Position numbers and translations under genes: made by a program. The notes beneath the pieces were generated by a model. That model did no database searches, had not been told where the DNA came from, and saw nothing but the letters and a program-made list of their open reading frames with translations. 38,629 nucleotides of DNA from a virus: positions 1 through 38,629 of the IMG/VR virus record IMGVR_UViG_3300002138_000044. One strand, 5' to 3'. Shown here one piece after another: positions 31,451 through 38,445 of this stretch (positions are counted from its first letter, which is position 1; each line of letters begins with the position of its first letter).

Positions 31451-31678
31451 ATGATAGGAGGTAGAGAAGTGCCAGCGCTACTACGTGCAAGAGTAGACAC
31501 ATCTGACAAAATTAACATTGTCAAAACTACTACAATTAAAGAAGGTTATATGCTCATCTCAGACTATGAGAATAGTATGGGCTACATAACAGTTAAAGTT
31601 TTTCCCACAGAAAGTTCAGCTAAGGCGTCTAGTAATGGTGAACGTATTTTAAAAGTGAAAGTTGAGAGAGAACTATGA
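31451..31678 (+). CDS. Small hypothetical protein
   Basis: 75 aa, beta-rich by appearance (INIVKTTTIKEGYMLISDY, ILKVKVEREL). AGGAG stands 5 bases before the ATG. Overlaps the next gene by 4 bases (ATGA). No recognised domain. Confidence 0.7.
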   Translation: MIGGREVPALLRARVDTSDKINIVKTTTIKEGYMLISDYENSMGYITVKVFPTESSAKASSNGERILKVKVEREL

Positions 31679-31878
31679 ATATAGTATATAACGATGGATA
31701 TGAGTTAAAGGTTGAATTGGGTAAAGTTTATATGCCAGATAACTTATATCATTTATCTTTAGAAAGAATATCGTCAGAAAAGAGATATGCAAATACTAAG
31801 AGCGAATACTTTATGAATAAAGACCAATTAAATGAGTTGGTTGAATATCTAAATGGAGCGCGTGATGATATCAAGTAA
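31675..31878 (+). CDS. Small hypothetical protein
   Basis: 67 aa, acidic and mixed alpha/beta (NDGYELKVELGKVYMPDN; KDQLNELVEYLNG). ATGA overlap upstream, 14-base overlap downstream. No recognised domain. Confidence 0.7.
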   Translation: MNIVYNDGYELKVELGKVYMPDNLYHLSLERISSEKRYANTKSEYFMNKDQLNELVEYLNGARDDIK

Positions 31879-32203
31879 TTCTTCAATTGATTGGACAAAA
31901 ATTATGACTGAAACAAACAAAGACGAATTTGTAAAAACAGCTGAATACCGTGAATGGCTGATGGGACTTCTATCAGACGATAAGCCTACTACTATCACTT
32001 TTACTAAAAAAGATGGTACTGATAGAGTAATGAAATGCACTCGCAATTTAAACAATATTCCAGAAGATCTTCATCCTAAGAGCGTATTAGTAGATCCTAT
32101 TGAAGCTACAAGTTCTTCAGCTATCAAAGCTTTTGATTTAGATAAAAATGAATGGCGTTCTTTTATAGCTGAAAACGTTAAACATATTAGCTATACATTC
32201 TAA
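31865..32203 (+). CDS. SH3-barrel-fold phage protein (DUF2693-like)
   Basis: 112 aa; ATG 31865 chosen because GGAG lies 6 bases upstream (the ATG at 31853 has none). ITFTKKDGTDRVMKCTRNL followed by WRSFIAENVKHISY is the pattern of a small phage protein family with an SH3-like beta barrel. Function unknown. Its stop shares a base with the next ATG. Confidence 0.75.
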   Translation: MISSNSSIDWTKIMTETNKDEFVKTAEYREWLMGLLSDDKPTTITFTKKDGTDRVMKCTRNLNNIPEDLHPKSVLVDPIEATSSSAIKAFDLDKNEWRSFIAENVKHISYTF

Positions 32204-32379
32204 TGAAAAATATTACACTTATTGTTGTACTATTGCTTGTAATTATATTTCCGCCATTTATCGCTATTTGGTCTTTAAATACTTTATTCCCACTACTTGT
32301 AATTCCTTATAATTTTCAAACATGGCTAGCATCGTTGTTACTCGCTGGTATACTTAAAACTTCCACTATGAAGACTTAA
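32203..32379 (+). CDS. Small membrane protein
   Basis: 58 aa with two hydrophobic segments, about 3-22 (ITLIVVLLLVIIFPPFIAIW) and 28-50. TAATG coupling to the previous gene and 3-base gap to dsbA. Function unknown. Confidence 0.65.
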   Translation: MKNITLIVVLLLVIIFPPFIAIWSLNTLFPLLVIPYNFQTWLASLLLAGILKTSTMKT

Positions 32380-32382
32380 AAA

Positions 32383-32661
32383 ATGACACAAATTACATCT
32401 CCCGCAGATCGCGTTATTATCAAAAAAGCAATCGTAGAAATTTCTGCTTCTATGACTCGTGTAGAAGGTGAACGAGAACTTACTAAAGAGATTCTAGATG
32501 AAACATCTAAAGCGTTTAATCTCTCTAAGCGTCATTTGACGCGTTTAGCTAAAGTGTATCACAAACAGAATTTCTCACGTGAACAAGAAGATCATTCTGA
32601 ATTTGAAGATCTATACACGTCAATCGTTGAAAGCGTCGCCGTAAATAACGGTGTACAATAA
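32383..32661 (+). CDS. dsbA: dsDNA-binding protein DsbA-like
   Basis: 92 aa (T4 DsbA 89). The C-terminal half, AFNLSKRHLTRLAKVYHKQN then EFEDLYTSIV, follows T4 DsbA (MFNRLLALYHKQ ... VVELYDTV). DsbA binds late-promoter regions in T4. The last codons (VNNGVQ) are encoded by the early-promoter sequence that serves the next gene. Confidence 0.8.
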   Translation: MTQITSPADRVIIKKAIVEISASMTRVEGERELTKEILDETSKAFNLSKRHLTRLAKVYHKQNFSREQEDHSEFEDLYTSIVESVAVNNGVQ

Positions 32662-32680
32662 TTCGTTGTTATGGTATAAT
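32652..32680 (+). promoter_or_regulatory. sigma70-type early promoter
   Basis: TGTACA (32652-32657), 17-base spacer beginning ATAATTCGT, TATAAT (32675-32680). AATAACGG and the -35 box lie inside the 3' end of the dsbA coding region. Confidence 0.85.
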
Positions 32681-32702
32681 ATCTCTATAAATGGAGATTT
32701 CT

Positions 32703-33857
32703 ATGACTGAAACAATCGATAAGCATGATTTTGTTAAACCTACTGCAAATGAAAAACGAGCAGCGAAGCGGCGCGAAGTTAGTGCTAAAATGGACGAAGT
32801 ATTTGGTACTGGCAAAGGAAGCACAGAACCTATACTTCTGCCATTAGACTATACATCTAGTTTATTGCGTGCTCTCAATTATTATAATTCTGCTTTTGAT
32901 AATAAAGATAAACGTAAATGGTTTATGTCTTACGTTGGCAAGAAAAGCACCGAATTTGATGCACTCGACGATAGTGCTTTTCGTTCAGTCGGCACTATCA
33001 TTCGTCTTAAACAGCGTGAACAACCTCTTCAAGATAAAGAACTTCTGTACATTGAAACTAAAATCGCTGAAATGCGAAATGCTGCTCCTAAAGCTAGATC
33101 AACTATCGCTGGTCAAGAAAAGCAAAAAGTAGAAAAATCTGTTACTTCAATACAAGATCGAATTGCTGAAAATGCATCTAAACACCTTGGTGAAATTGAA
33201 GGCATGATTGATGAATTTGTTGTAAATGATACTGAAATGAATATCGCGCTTTATTTTAAAGCTAATCATATTAGTCCTCAAGCTTGTAAGTTAATGCATG
33301 GATCTTTCGATAAAACGATTGCAGAATTATATGAAGTAATCGAAGGAAAATGCGAGCAATTAGTTGAAGGCTATAGGCACATCAAGAAAGTGAAAATCAG
33401 GAGATTGATTAAAGCTCTTGAAGAAGTAAACATTGCATGTGCTCAACAAACTGTTACTGCTAAAGCTACTCGTAAACCTCGTGCTCATAAAGAAAAACCT
33501 CCTTCGGTTGTAGCAAAAAATGTTAAGTTCATGAAAGAATTTGCTGAACTTAAACTCACTTCAGAAAAACCAGAAAAGATTATCGGATCTTCTGAAGTAT
33601 GGATCTATAATACTAAATACAAAAAAATACAAGCATATCGTAGCTTAGGTACGCTTGGAATTAAAGGTACTAGTATTTTAAATTATGATGTTGCAACATC
33701 TGGTGCAAAAACAATACGCAAACCTGAACTTGTTACTGGTTATGCAGCTATGACAAAGCGCAATATTGCACTTGAGTTTAAAAATCTTAAGACTAAAGAA
33801 TCAGCAGTCAATGGAAGAATTAACCAAGATTGCATAATTTTAAAGGTGTTCTCATGA
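32703..33857 (+). CDS. Conserved phage protein of unknown function
   Basis: 384 aa; ATG 32703 chosen because GGAG precedes it. N-terminal part is helical and charged (KRAAKRREVSAKMDEVFG), the middle is Lys-rich (TAKATRKPRAHKEKPP, about 255-270) and the C-terminus (about 290-384) is beta-rich (SSEVWIYNTKYKKIQAYRSL). The basic linker between two folded parts suggests DNA or nucleoprotein contact, but no known domain is recognised. ATGA overlap with the next gene. Confidence 0.7.
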   Translation: MTETIDKHDFVKPTANEKRAAKRREVSAKMDEVFGTGKGSTEPILLPLDYTSSLLRALNYYNSAFDNKDKRKWFMSYVGKKSTEFDALDDSAFRSVGTIIRLKQREQPLQDKELLYIETKIAEMRNAAPKARSTIAGQEKQKVEKSVTSIQDRIAENASKHLGEIEGMIDEFVVNDTEMNIALYFKANHISPQACKLMHGSFDKTIAELYEVIEGKCEQLVEGYRHIKKVKIRRLIKALEEVNIACAQQTVTAKATRKPRAHKEKPPSVVAKNVKFMKEFAELKLTSEKPEKIIGSSEVWIYNTKYKKIQAYRSLGTLGIKGTSILNYDVATSGAKTIRKPELVTGYAAMTKRNIALEFKNLKTKESAVNGRINQDCIILKVFS

Positions 33858-34165
33858 AAAAATTTATTTATAGTATTGCACTGCTAGCAGCTAGTTGTCA
33901 ACCTGTAGCAGCTCAACATCACGGTCATCATGGACACTATGGTCATGGAAGCTGGGTTGCTCCTCTTGTACTAGGAGGAGTTATAGGATACGCAATCACT
34001 CAGAATCAGCAAAGGCAACCTATACAAATTATTCCTGGCCCTATAATTTATTCTTCACCTATGGTTACAAATCCACCAATGCAACCAGTATATCAAGAAG
34101 TGTTAGTGTGGCAAAACGAATGTAACTGTTATCAAAAACAATATCGACAAATTGGCTGGCAATAA
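33854..34165 (+). CDS. Secreted His-rich small protein
   Basis: 103 aa; ATG 33854 with AAGG upstream. MKKFIYSIALLAASCQPVAA is a signal peptide with a possible lipobox (LAASC). Directly after it is HHGHHGHYGHG, a likely metal-binding stretch. A short hydrophobic segment (VAPLVLGGVIGYAI) and a Gln/Pro-rich tail with CNC follow. It should be exported to the periplasm or envelope. Role unknown. Confidence 0.75.
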   Translation: MKKFIYSIALLAASCQPVAAQHHGHHGHYGHGSWVAPLVLGGVIGYAITQNQQRQPIQIIPGPIIYSSPMVTNPPMQPVYQEVLVWQNECNCYQKQYRQIGWQ

Positions 34166-34200
34166 TACTACGGGCTGGGCCCTGTTCAAGGAGAACTAAA

Positions 34201-35070
34201 ATTATCCTAATTGATTATTCTCAAGTATGCGTAGCATCAATTCTTGCTTTTAGCTCAGACTTGAAAAAAACTAGTGATAGCAACAAAATAGATCTTATCC
34301 GTCACGTAGCATTAAATTCCATTAAATCATACAAGAAAAAATTTGGAAAAGAATTTGGCGATATTGTTATCGCCTGTGATGGTCGCAATTATTGGCGTAA
34401 AGAATACTTTCCTAATTACAAAGGAATGCGCAAGAAAGCTCGTGAAGAATCTGATCTAGATTGGAAGGTTATATTCGATACACTATCAGAAATTCGTGAA
34501 GATATCAAGTCTTATTTTCACTATAAAGTAATTCATGTAGATCGTTGCGAAGCAGATGATGTTATTGCAGTTCTCGTTGAAACTACTCAAGAATTTGGTA
34601 AGTGTGAACCAGTAATGATTGTATCATCTGATAAAGATTTTAAGCAATTGCATGCATATGATAATGTAAAGCAATTTAGTCCAATGCTTAAGAAACAAAT
34701 TGTAGTTAATAAAAAAGAATTGCAAGCTTGGTTGGTAGAGCATATTGTAAAAGGTGACGCCGGTGATGGTGTACCTAACATTATGTCTAAAGACGATGTG
34801 TTTATGATAGGTGAACGACAAAAATCTGTTAGTGCAAAACGTCTTCAAGAGTTCAATGATAACGGTTTTAATGCGTGTAAGAATGATGAAGAACGCCGTA
34901 ATTGGAAACGTAACATAGAACTAGTTGACTTCAAATATATTCCAGAAGACGTAAAACAAACTATTATAGAAGCATTTGAAGTAGAGCCTAAAGGCGATAA
35001 AAATGCAATCATGAATTACTTAATTAAAAACAAGTGTCGTAACTTGCTAAATGAAATAGAGGAGTTTTAA
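34201..35070 (+). CDS. rnh: RNase H / 5'-3' exonuclease, T4 Rnh type, with non-canonical ATT start
   Basis: About 289 aa (T4 Rnh 305). It removes RNA primers from lagging-strand fragments. ATT 34201 is the proposed start: AAGGAG (34188-34193) ends 7 bases before it, and the frame upstream of the first ATG/TTG codes for IILIDYSQVCVASILAF, matching T4 ICLIDFSQIALSTALV with its metal-binding Asp. No ATG, GTG or TTG exists between that segment and the ribosome site. Further matches are KAREES, RCEADDVIAVLV, SSDKDFKQLH and KGDAGDGVPN. Starting at TTG 34261 would remove the first catalytic Asp. Confidence 0.88.
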   Translation: MILIDYSQVCVASILAFSSDLKKTSDSNKIDLIRHVALNSIKSYKKKFGKEFGDIVIACDGRNYWRKEYFPNYKGMRKKAREESDLDWKVIFDTLSEIREDIKSYFHYKVIHVDRCEADDVIAVLVETTQEFGKCEPVMIVSSDKDFKQLHAYDNVKQFSPMLKKQIVVNKKELQAWLVEHIVKGDAGDGVPNIMSKDDVFMIGERQKSVSAKRLQEFNDNGFNACKNDEERRNWKRNIELVDFKYIPEDVKQTIIEAFEVEPKGDKNAIMNYLIKNKCRNLLNEIEEF

Positions 35071-35510
35071 TGGCTACTAAATATATTGTTGAAATTTTAA
35101 ATGAAGTCAACGATGATCCAAGTGCTTTAGCAAAATATAAAGATAACTCAGCACTTAGGTTTGTCTTTCAGCACGCATTTCTGCCAGAGCATAAGTTTGA
35201 TTTGCCAGAAGGAACACCTCCATTTAAAGAAGATGCTGGTCCTTTAGGAATGTCTCCAGCAAATTTCACTCAAGAAACTAAGAAGTTCTATATTTTTACT
35301 AAAGCTAAGCAATTAGTTAAAGCGCGTAAAGAACATCTGTTCATTCAACTAATTGAAAATATTCATCCCTCTGAAGCAAAAGTCCTCATTGCTATTAAAG
35401 ATCAGAAGCTAAATAAGCTATACAAGAAAATTACTGCAAATCTCGCAGCCGAACATGGCTTCATTCCAAAGCAAATGAAAAATGAGGAAACAACACCAAA
35501 AAAATCTTAA
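35070..35510 (+). CDS. Conserved T4-like phage protein (DUF6433-like)
   Basis: 146 aa. GGAG before the ATG, which shares a base with the rnh stop. Features: an N-terminal helix-rich part, SALRFVFQHAFLPEHKFDLP, and HPSEAKVLIAIKDQKLNKLY. I associate this pattern with an uncharacterised family near rnh in T4-like phages. Highly charged, no enzyme motif. Confidence 0.7.
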   Translation: MATKYIVEILNEVNDDPSALAKYKDNSALRFVFQHAFLPEHKFDLPEGTPPFKEDAGPLGMSPANFTQETKKFYIFTKAKQLVKARKEHLFIQLIENIHPSEAKVLIAIKDQKLNKLYKKITANLAAEHGFIPKQMKNEETTPKKS

Positions 35511-35694
35511 AGTTATTCTTTCGATGGAACAATATCTCCTCGCAAGCTGGCTGGCAGAATTACCAGACAGCGAGATTGAGTACGTCGAATGGCTTCTTGA
35601 AGAAGTTGATATTGCTCTTGAAAATATGATTCTTGAGCAAACAGGCTTCGAAGAAGCAAAAGAAGTCATAAAAAAGTATACCACTATAAAATAA
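35482..35694 (+). CDS. Small acidic protein
   Basis: 70 aa if started at ATG 35482, or 56 aa from ATG 35524 (MEQYLLASWLAELPDSEIEY); neither has a clear ribosome site. The body is acidic and helical. Its stop TAA is the start of the AATAACGG element of the ligase promoter. Function unknown. Confidence 0.6.
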   Translation: MRKQHQKNLKVILSMEQYLLASWLAELPDSEIEYVEWLLEEVDIALENMILEQTGFEEAKEVIKKYTTIK

Positions 35695-35697
35695 CGG

Positions 35698-35726
35698 TGT
35701 ACAATAATTCGTAGATGGTTTATAAT
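35698..35726 (+). promoter_or_regulatory. sigma70-type early promoter
   Basis: TGTACA (35698-35703), 17-base spacer beginning ATAATTCGT, TATAAT (35721-35726). Drives DNA ligase. Confidence 0.85.
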
Positions 35727-35754
35727 AAACTATCTTAATGAGGTTTATATACAT

Positions 35755-37053
35755 ATGATTCTTAATATCTTGAAAGAACTAGAAGCAACTTCCTCTCGCC
35801 TTGAGAAGGAAGCGATTATCTTGCGTGAAAAAAATAACGCTCTTTTGAAGCGTGTTTACTTTCTTGCCTATGATCCATTCACTCAATTTTACCAGCGTAA
35901 AATTCCAGCATATACACCAGCACAGGCAAATCAAGCAGACTCGCTTGACGCAGTGCTTGATAGTTTGGCTATGTTATCTACACGGCAAGTTACGGGTAAT
36001 GCTGCGATCGAACATCTTACAAAACTCTTGAGTTCACTTGTTGAACATGATGCTCAAGTGATTGAACGCATCATTGGCAAAGATCTTAAGTGTGGTGCTT
36101 CAGACTCTACTGCTAATAAAATCTGGCCAAAGCTTATACATACATACCCATGTATGTTATGCACTCCGTTCGATGAGAAGCTTATCAGCAAGATGAAATT
36201 CCCAGCGTATGCTCAAATGAAAATGGACGGCATGCGTTTCAATGCAATTGTTCGCGCCGGCAAAGTAGAATTTCGTAGTCGTAATGGCAAAGAGATTCTA
36301 TTGCTTGGTAATCTTGAAAAAGAATTTGCTGCCTTGGCTGGCAAGATCGATTGTGTGTTTGATGGTGAACTTTTAGTAATGGACGAATTTGATTACCAAT
36401 TTCTCGATCGGCAATCAGGTAATGGCATTCTTAACAAAGCAAACAAAGGTACTATATCAGCCAAAGAAGCATCAATGGTTCATGCATCACTTTGGGATCT
36501 AATTCCCTATGAAGAATTTATCAGTGGGCGTTGTGTAACTCCATATTCAAAACGATTTTCTAGTCTTGAAGCAATTGTAAGTAAACAAAAACCTCAAGAT
36601 AAAAAGATATGGATTGTGTCAAGTGAAATTGTTCAGAACATCGAAGAAGCACAGGGCATTTTCCAGAATTATTTGTCTCTTGGCCATGAAGGTATTATTC
36701 TTAAAGACGGCAGTGGAGTCTGGGAAGATAAGCGTGTTAAGACTCAAATAAAATTCAAAGCCGAATTAGATTGTGATCTTCGTATTATTGATATTCAACC
36801 AGGAACTGGAAAATACACAGGGATGGTTGGAGCGTACATATGCGAAAGTGAAGACGGCGTTGTTAAAGTTGATGTTGGTTCTGGTTTAACAGACGAAGAG
36901 CGTACCAACTTTAATGTAATCGGAAAGATAGCAACTGTATTGTATAATGCTAGAATTAAAAATAAACAGGGTGAAGAATCTCTCTTTCTTCCGCGTCTAG
37001 TAGAAATTCGCGAAGATAAAGATGAAGCAGATTCATCGAAGAAAATTAAATAA
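35755..37053 (+). CDS. 30: ATP-dependent DNA ligase, T4 gp30 type
   Basis: 432 aa (T4 gp30 487). Motif I is MKMDGMRFN with the adenylated lysine near residue 156 (T4 K159). VEFRSRNGKEI is motif Ia/II, CVFDGELLVMD motif III, LGHEGIILKD motif IV, and KTQIKFKAE motif V. It seals Okazaki fragments and repairs nicks. GAGG precedes the ATG. Its stop TAA overlaps the next promoter element. Confidence 0.95.
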   Translation: MILNILKELEATSSRLEKEAIILREKNNALLKRVYFLAYDPFTQFYQRKIPAYTPAQANQADSLDAVLDSLAMLSTRQVTGNAAIEHLTKLLSSLVEHDAQVIERIIGKDLKCGASDSTANKIWPKLIHTYPCMLCTPFDEKLISKMKFPAYAQMKMDGMRFNAIVRAGKVEFRSRNGKEILLLGNLEKEFAALAGKIDCVFDGELLVMDEFDYQFLDRQSGNGILNKANKGTISAKEASMVHASLWDLIPYEEFISGRCVTPYSKRFSSLEAIVSKQKPQDKKIWIVSSEIVQNIEEAQGIFQNYLSLGHEGIILKDGSGVWEDKRVKTQIKFKAELDCDLRIIDIQPGTGKYTGMVGAYICESEDGVVKVDVGSGLTDEERTNFNVIGKIATVLYNARIKNKQGEESLFLPRLVEIREDKDEADSSKKIK

Positions 37054-37056
37054 CGG

Positions 37057-37085
37057 TGTACAATAAATCGTCTATATAGTATAAT
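37057..37085 (+). promoter_or_regulatory. sigma70-type early promoter
   Basis: TGTACA (37057-37062), 17-base spacer beginning ATAAATCGT, TATAAT (37080-37085). Drives the metallophosphoesterase. Confidence 0.85.
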
Positions 37086-37115
37086 AGCTATATTAATCAA
37101 TGAAAGGAGCAATAT

Positions 37116-37721
37116 ATGCCTAGTGTATTTTTAGTTAGCGATACGCATTTCGGTCACACTGGCGTATGTCGCTTCACGCGTAATGATGGTGTCACAAAGT
37201 TAAGGCCTTGGGATAACGCTGATGAGATGGATGAAGAAATGGTTAAGCGTTGGAACGAGCGGGTAAAGCCTACTGACAAAGTGTATCATTTAGGTGACGT
37301 TGTTATTAATCGTAAAGCCTTAAAGATTATGCCAAGATTAAACGGCGACAAAGTTTTAATTCGTGGTAACCACGATATCTTTAAAGATGACGAATATCGC
37401 TTGTACTTTAGAGAGATTAGAGCTTATCACGTTATGAATGGTATGATCCTTAGTCATATTCCATTACACTCGGATTCAATGGGTCGTTTTGGCACTAACA
37501 TTCATGGCCACTTACATGCAAATCGTGTGCGTAAAGCTCGTGGTGTTGATGCTAAAACTGGAGAAGTTTTGTACAGTGATGAAATTGATGTTCGTTATCA
37601 TTGTGTTTGCGTAGAACAAACCGATTTTACTCCAATCTTGTTTGAAGATGTTATCAAACGAATTGAAGCAGAAGGCGGCACTATAGGGTTTAAGAACGGC
37701 AATTTTAGTAAAGCCGATTAA
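37116..37721 (+). CDS. Calcineurin-like metallophosphoesterase
   Basis: 201 aa with all metal-site motifs in order: SDTHFGH (8-14), HLGDVV, RGNHD, HIPLH and HGHLHANR. AAAGGAG precedes the ATG. Phosphoesterases of this size hydrolyse nucleotides, 2',3'-cyclic ends or protein phosphates; the substrate is not evident. The gene ends 6 bases before the tRNA cluster, so it could be involved in nucleic-acid repair, but that is speculation. Confidence 0.9.
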   Translation: MPSVFLVSDTHFGHTGVCRFTRNDGVTKLRPWDNADEMDEEMVKRWNERVKPTDKVYHLGDVVINRKALKIMPRLNGDKVLIRGNHDIFKDDEYRLYFREIRAYHVMNGMILSHIPLHSDSMGRFGTNIHGHLHANRVRKARGVDAKTGEVLYSDEIDVRYHCVCVEQTDFTPILFEDVIKRIEAEGGTIGFKNGNFSKAD

Positions 37722-37727
37722 AGTTCT

Positions 37728-37802
37728 GGGCCTCTAGCTCATGTTGGTTAGAGCAGTGGACTCATAATCCATTGGTGCCGTGTTCGACTCACGGGAGGCC
37801 CA
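37728..37802 (+). tRNA. tRNA with CAU anticodon (Ile2 or Met)
   Basis: Acceptor GGGCCTC pairs with GAGGCCC (37795-37801). D-arm GCTC...GAGC, anticodon arm GTGGA-CTCATAA-TCCAT with CAT, and T-arm CCGTG-TTCGACT-CACGG are complete. CCA is not encoded. GACTCATAATC around the anticodon resembles bacterial tRNA-Ile2 (lysidine-modified, reading AUA), which would suit an AT-rich phage, but elongator Met is possible. Confidence 0.88.
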
Positions 37803-37877
37803 CTAAGAATCAGATGTTTATGCCCAAATTGTCATGCGCAAACAGATACGTATAGAGGTAAAAATACTAGAAAATAA
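37803..37877 (+). pseudogene. C-terminal remnant of an HNH homing endonuclease
   Basis: From the end of the first tRNA the frame reads RIRCLCPNCHAQTDTYRGKN then TRK and TAA (37875-37877). CPNCHAQTDTYRGKN is the characteristic tail of one HNH endonuclease group, with the second zinc CxxC pair. The nuclease part is missing and the piece is abutted by tRNAs on both sides. It looks like the leftover of an endonuclease that once sat in this tRNA cluster. Confidence 0.75.
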
Positions 37878-37878
37878 T

Positions 37879-37965
37879 GCGAGAGTGGTGGAATGGTATA
37901 CACAGTGGGCTTAAAACCCACCGCCTGTAATGGGCATACGGGTTCGAGTCCCGTCTCTCGCACCA
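37879..37965 (+). tRNA. tRNA-Leu (UAA)
   Basis: Acceptor GCGAGAG pairs with CTCTCGC (37955-37961); CCA is encoded. Anticodon arm GTGGG-CTTAAAA-CCCAC gives TAA, decoding UUA. A long variable arm (CGCCTGTAATGGGCAT region) marks it as class II. T-arm ACGGG-TTCGAGT-CCCGT. UUA is a frequent codon in an AT-rich genome. Confidence 0.93.
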
Positions 37966-37973
37966 AAGTTTTT

Positions 37974-38038
37974 GCGCCATTCGTTCAACGGCCTGCAAAA
38001 CCGCAAAACCGTAGGTTCGAATCCTACTCGGTGCTCCA
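37974..38038 (+). pseudogene. Degenerate tRNA-Cys (GCA)
   Basis: 65 bases with encoded CCA. T-arm GTAGG-TTCGAAT-CCTAC is perfect and the loop CTGCAAA carries anticodon GCA. The acceptor has only five pairs (GCGCC/GGTGC) and mismatches at the bottom two. Only about 7 bases lie between acceptor and anticodon stem instead of about 19, so most of the D-arm is missing, and the anticodon stem has three pairs. Probably inactive, unless processed as a D-armless tRNA. Confidence 0.65.
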
Positions 38039-38054
38039 GAAATTGGTATAGTAA

Positions 38055-38074
38055 CATTTTTAGCCATTTTTAGC
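38055..38074 (+). repeat. Tandem 10-base repeat in the post-tRNA gap
   Basis: CATTTTTAGC occurs twice in direct succession (38055-38064, 38065-38074). The surrounding gap 38039-38199 has no gene and no strong promoter; it also holds a GCATATATGC palindrome. Confidence 0.6.
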
Positions 38075-38199
38075 CTAATTCAGCCCTTATAAATCAACAA
38101 CTTATGTGATCCAAATGCACCAGAATGCATCAAATATGCTTTAGAAGGGGTATACCAGCATATATGCTCTTGAGGGCACCTGAAGTCCGTTAAAAACGG

Positions 38200-38228
38200 T
38201 GTACATTAATTCGTCTATATGTTATAAT
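38200..38228 (+). promoter_or_regulatory. sigma70-type early promoter
   Basis: TGTACA (38200-38205), 17-base spacer beginning TTAATTCGT, TATAAT (38223-38228). A small hairpin CCGTT/AACGG (38187-38199) lies just upstream. Confidence 0.85.
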
Positions 38229-38256
38229 TATTCTATCAAATGGAAAAGGATAGAGA

Positions 38257-38445
38257 ATGAATAAGAAAAACAAAGATGAAGTAACAACTATAGACGGTGT
38301 AAAGATTACATTATGCGCATATCGTAAACCTAAAAAAGGTACAACGACTTTTCCAATTGAAAAATCTCGCTATACTGTATGGACACAAACTGTAAGTCGT
38401 TACACACGTGGTACAGGCGCATGTCAAGGAACTGTAGGTTTATAA
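38257..38445 (+). CDS. Small basic hypothetical protein
   Basis: 62 aa, beta-rich and basic (VKITLCAYRKPKKGTTTFP). AAGGA and a strong promoter lie upstream. Stop shares a base with the next ATG (TAATG). No recognised domain. Confidence 0.7.
   Translation: MNKKNKDEVTTIDGVKITLCAYRKPKKGTTTFPIEKSRYTVWTQTVSRYTRGTGACQGTVGL

Noticed and set aside
34261-35070. RNase H starting at TTG 34261
   Set aside because: This would delete the conserved first strand and its metal-binding Asp, and has no ribosome site, whereas AAGGAG fits ATT 34201.
37867-38067. Minus-strand ORF of 66 aa across the tRNA genes
   Set aside because: It runs antisense through tRNA-Leu and the tRNA-Cys remnant. Similar spurious ORFs are common opposite tRNAs.
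38088-38095. TATAAATC after the tRNA genes as a late promoter
   Set aside because: Last base differs from consensus and no gene begins within a sensible distance; the gene at 38257 has its own early promoter.
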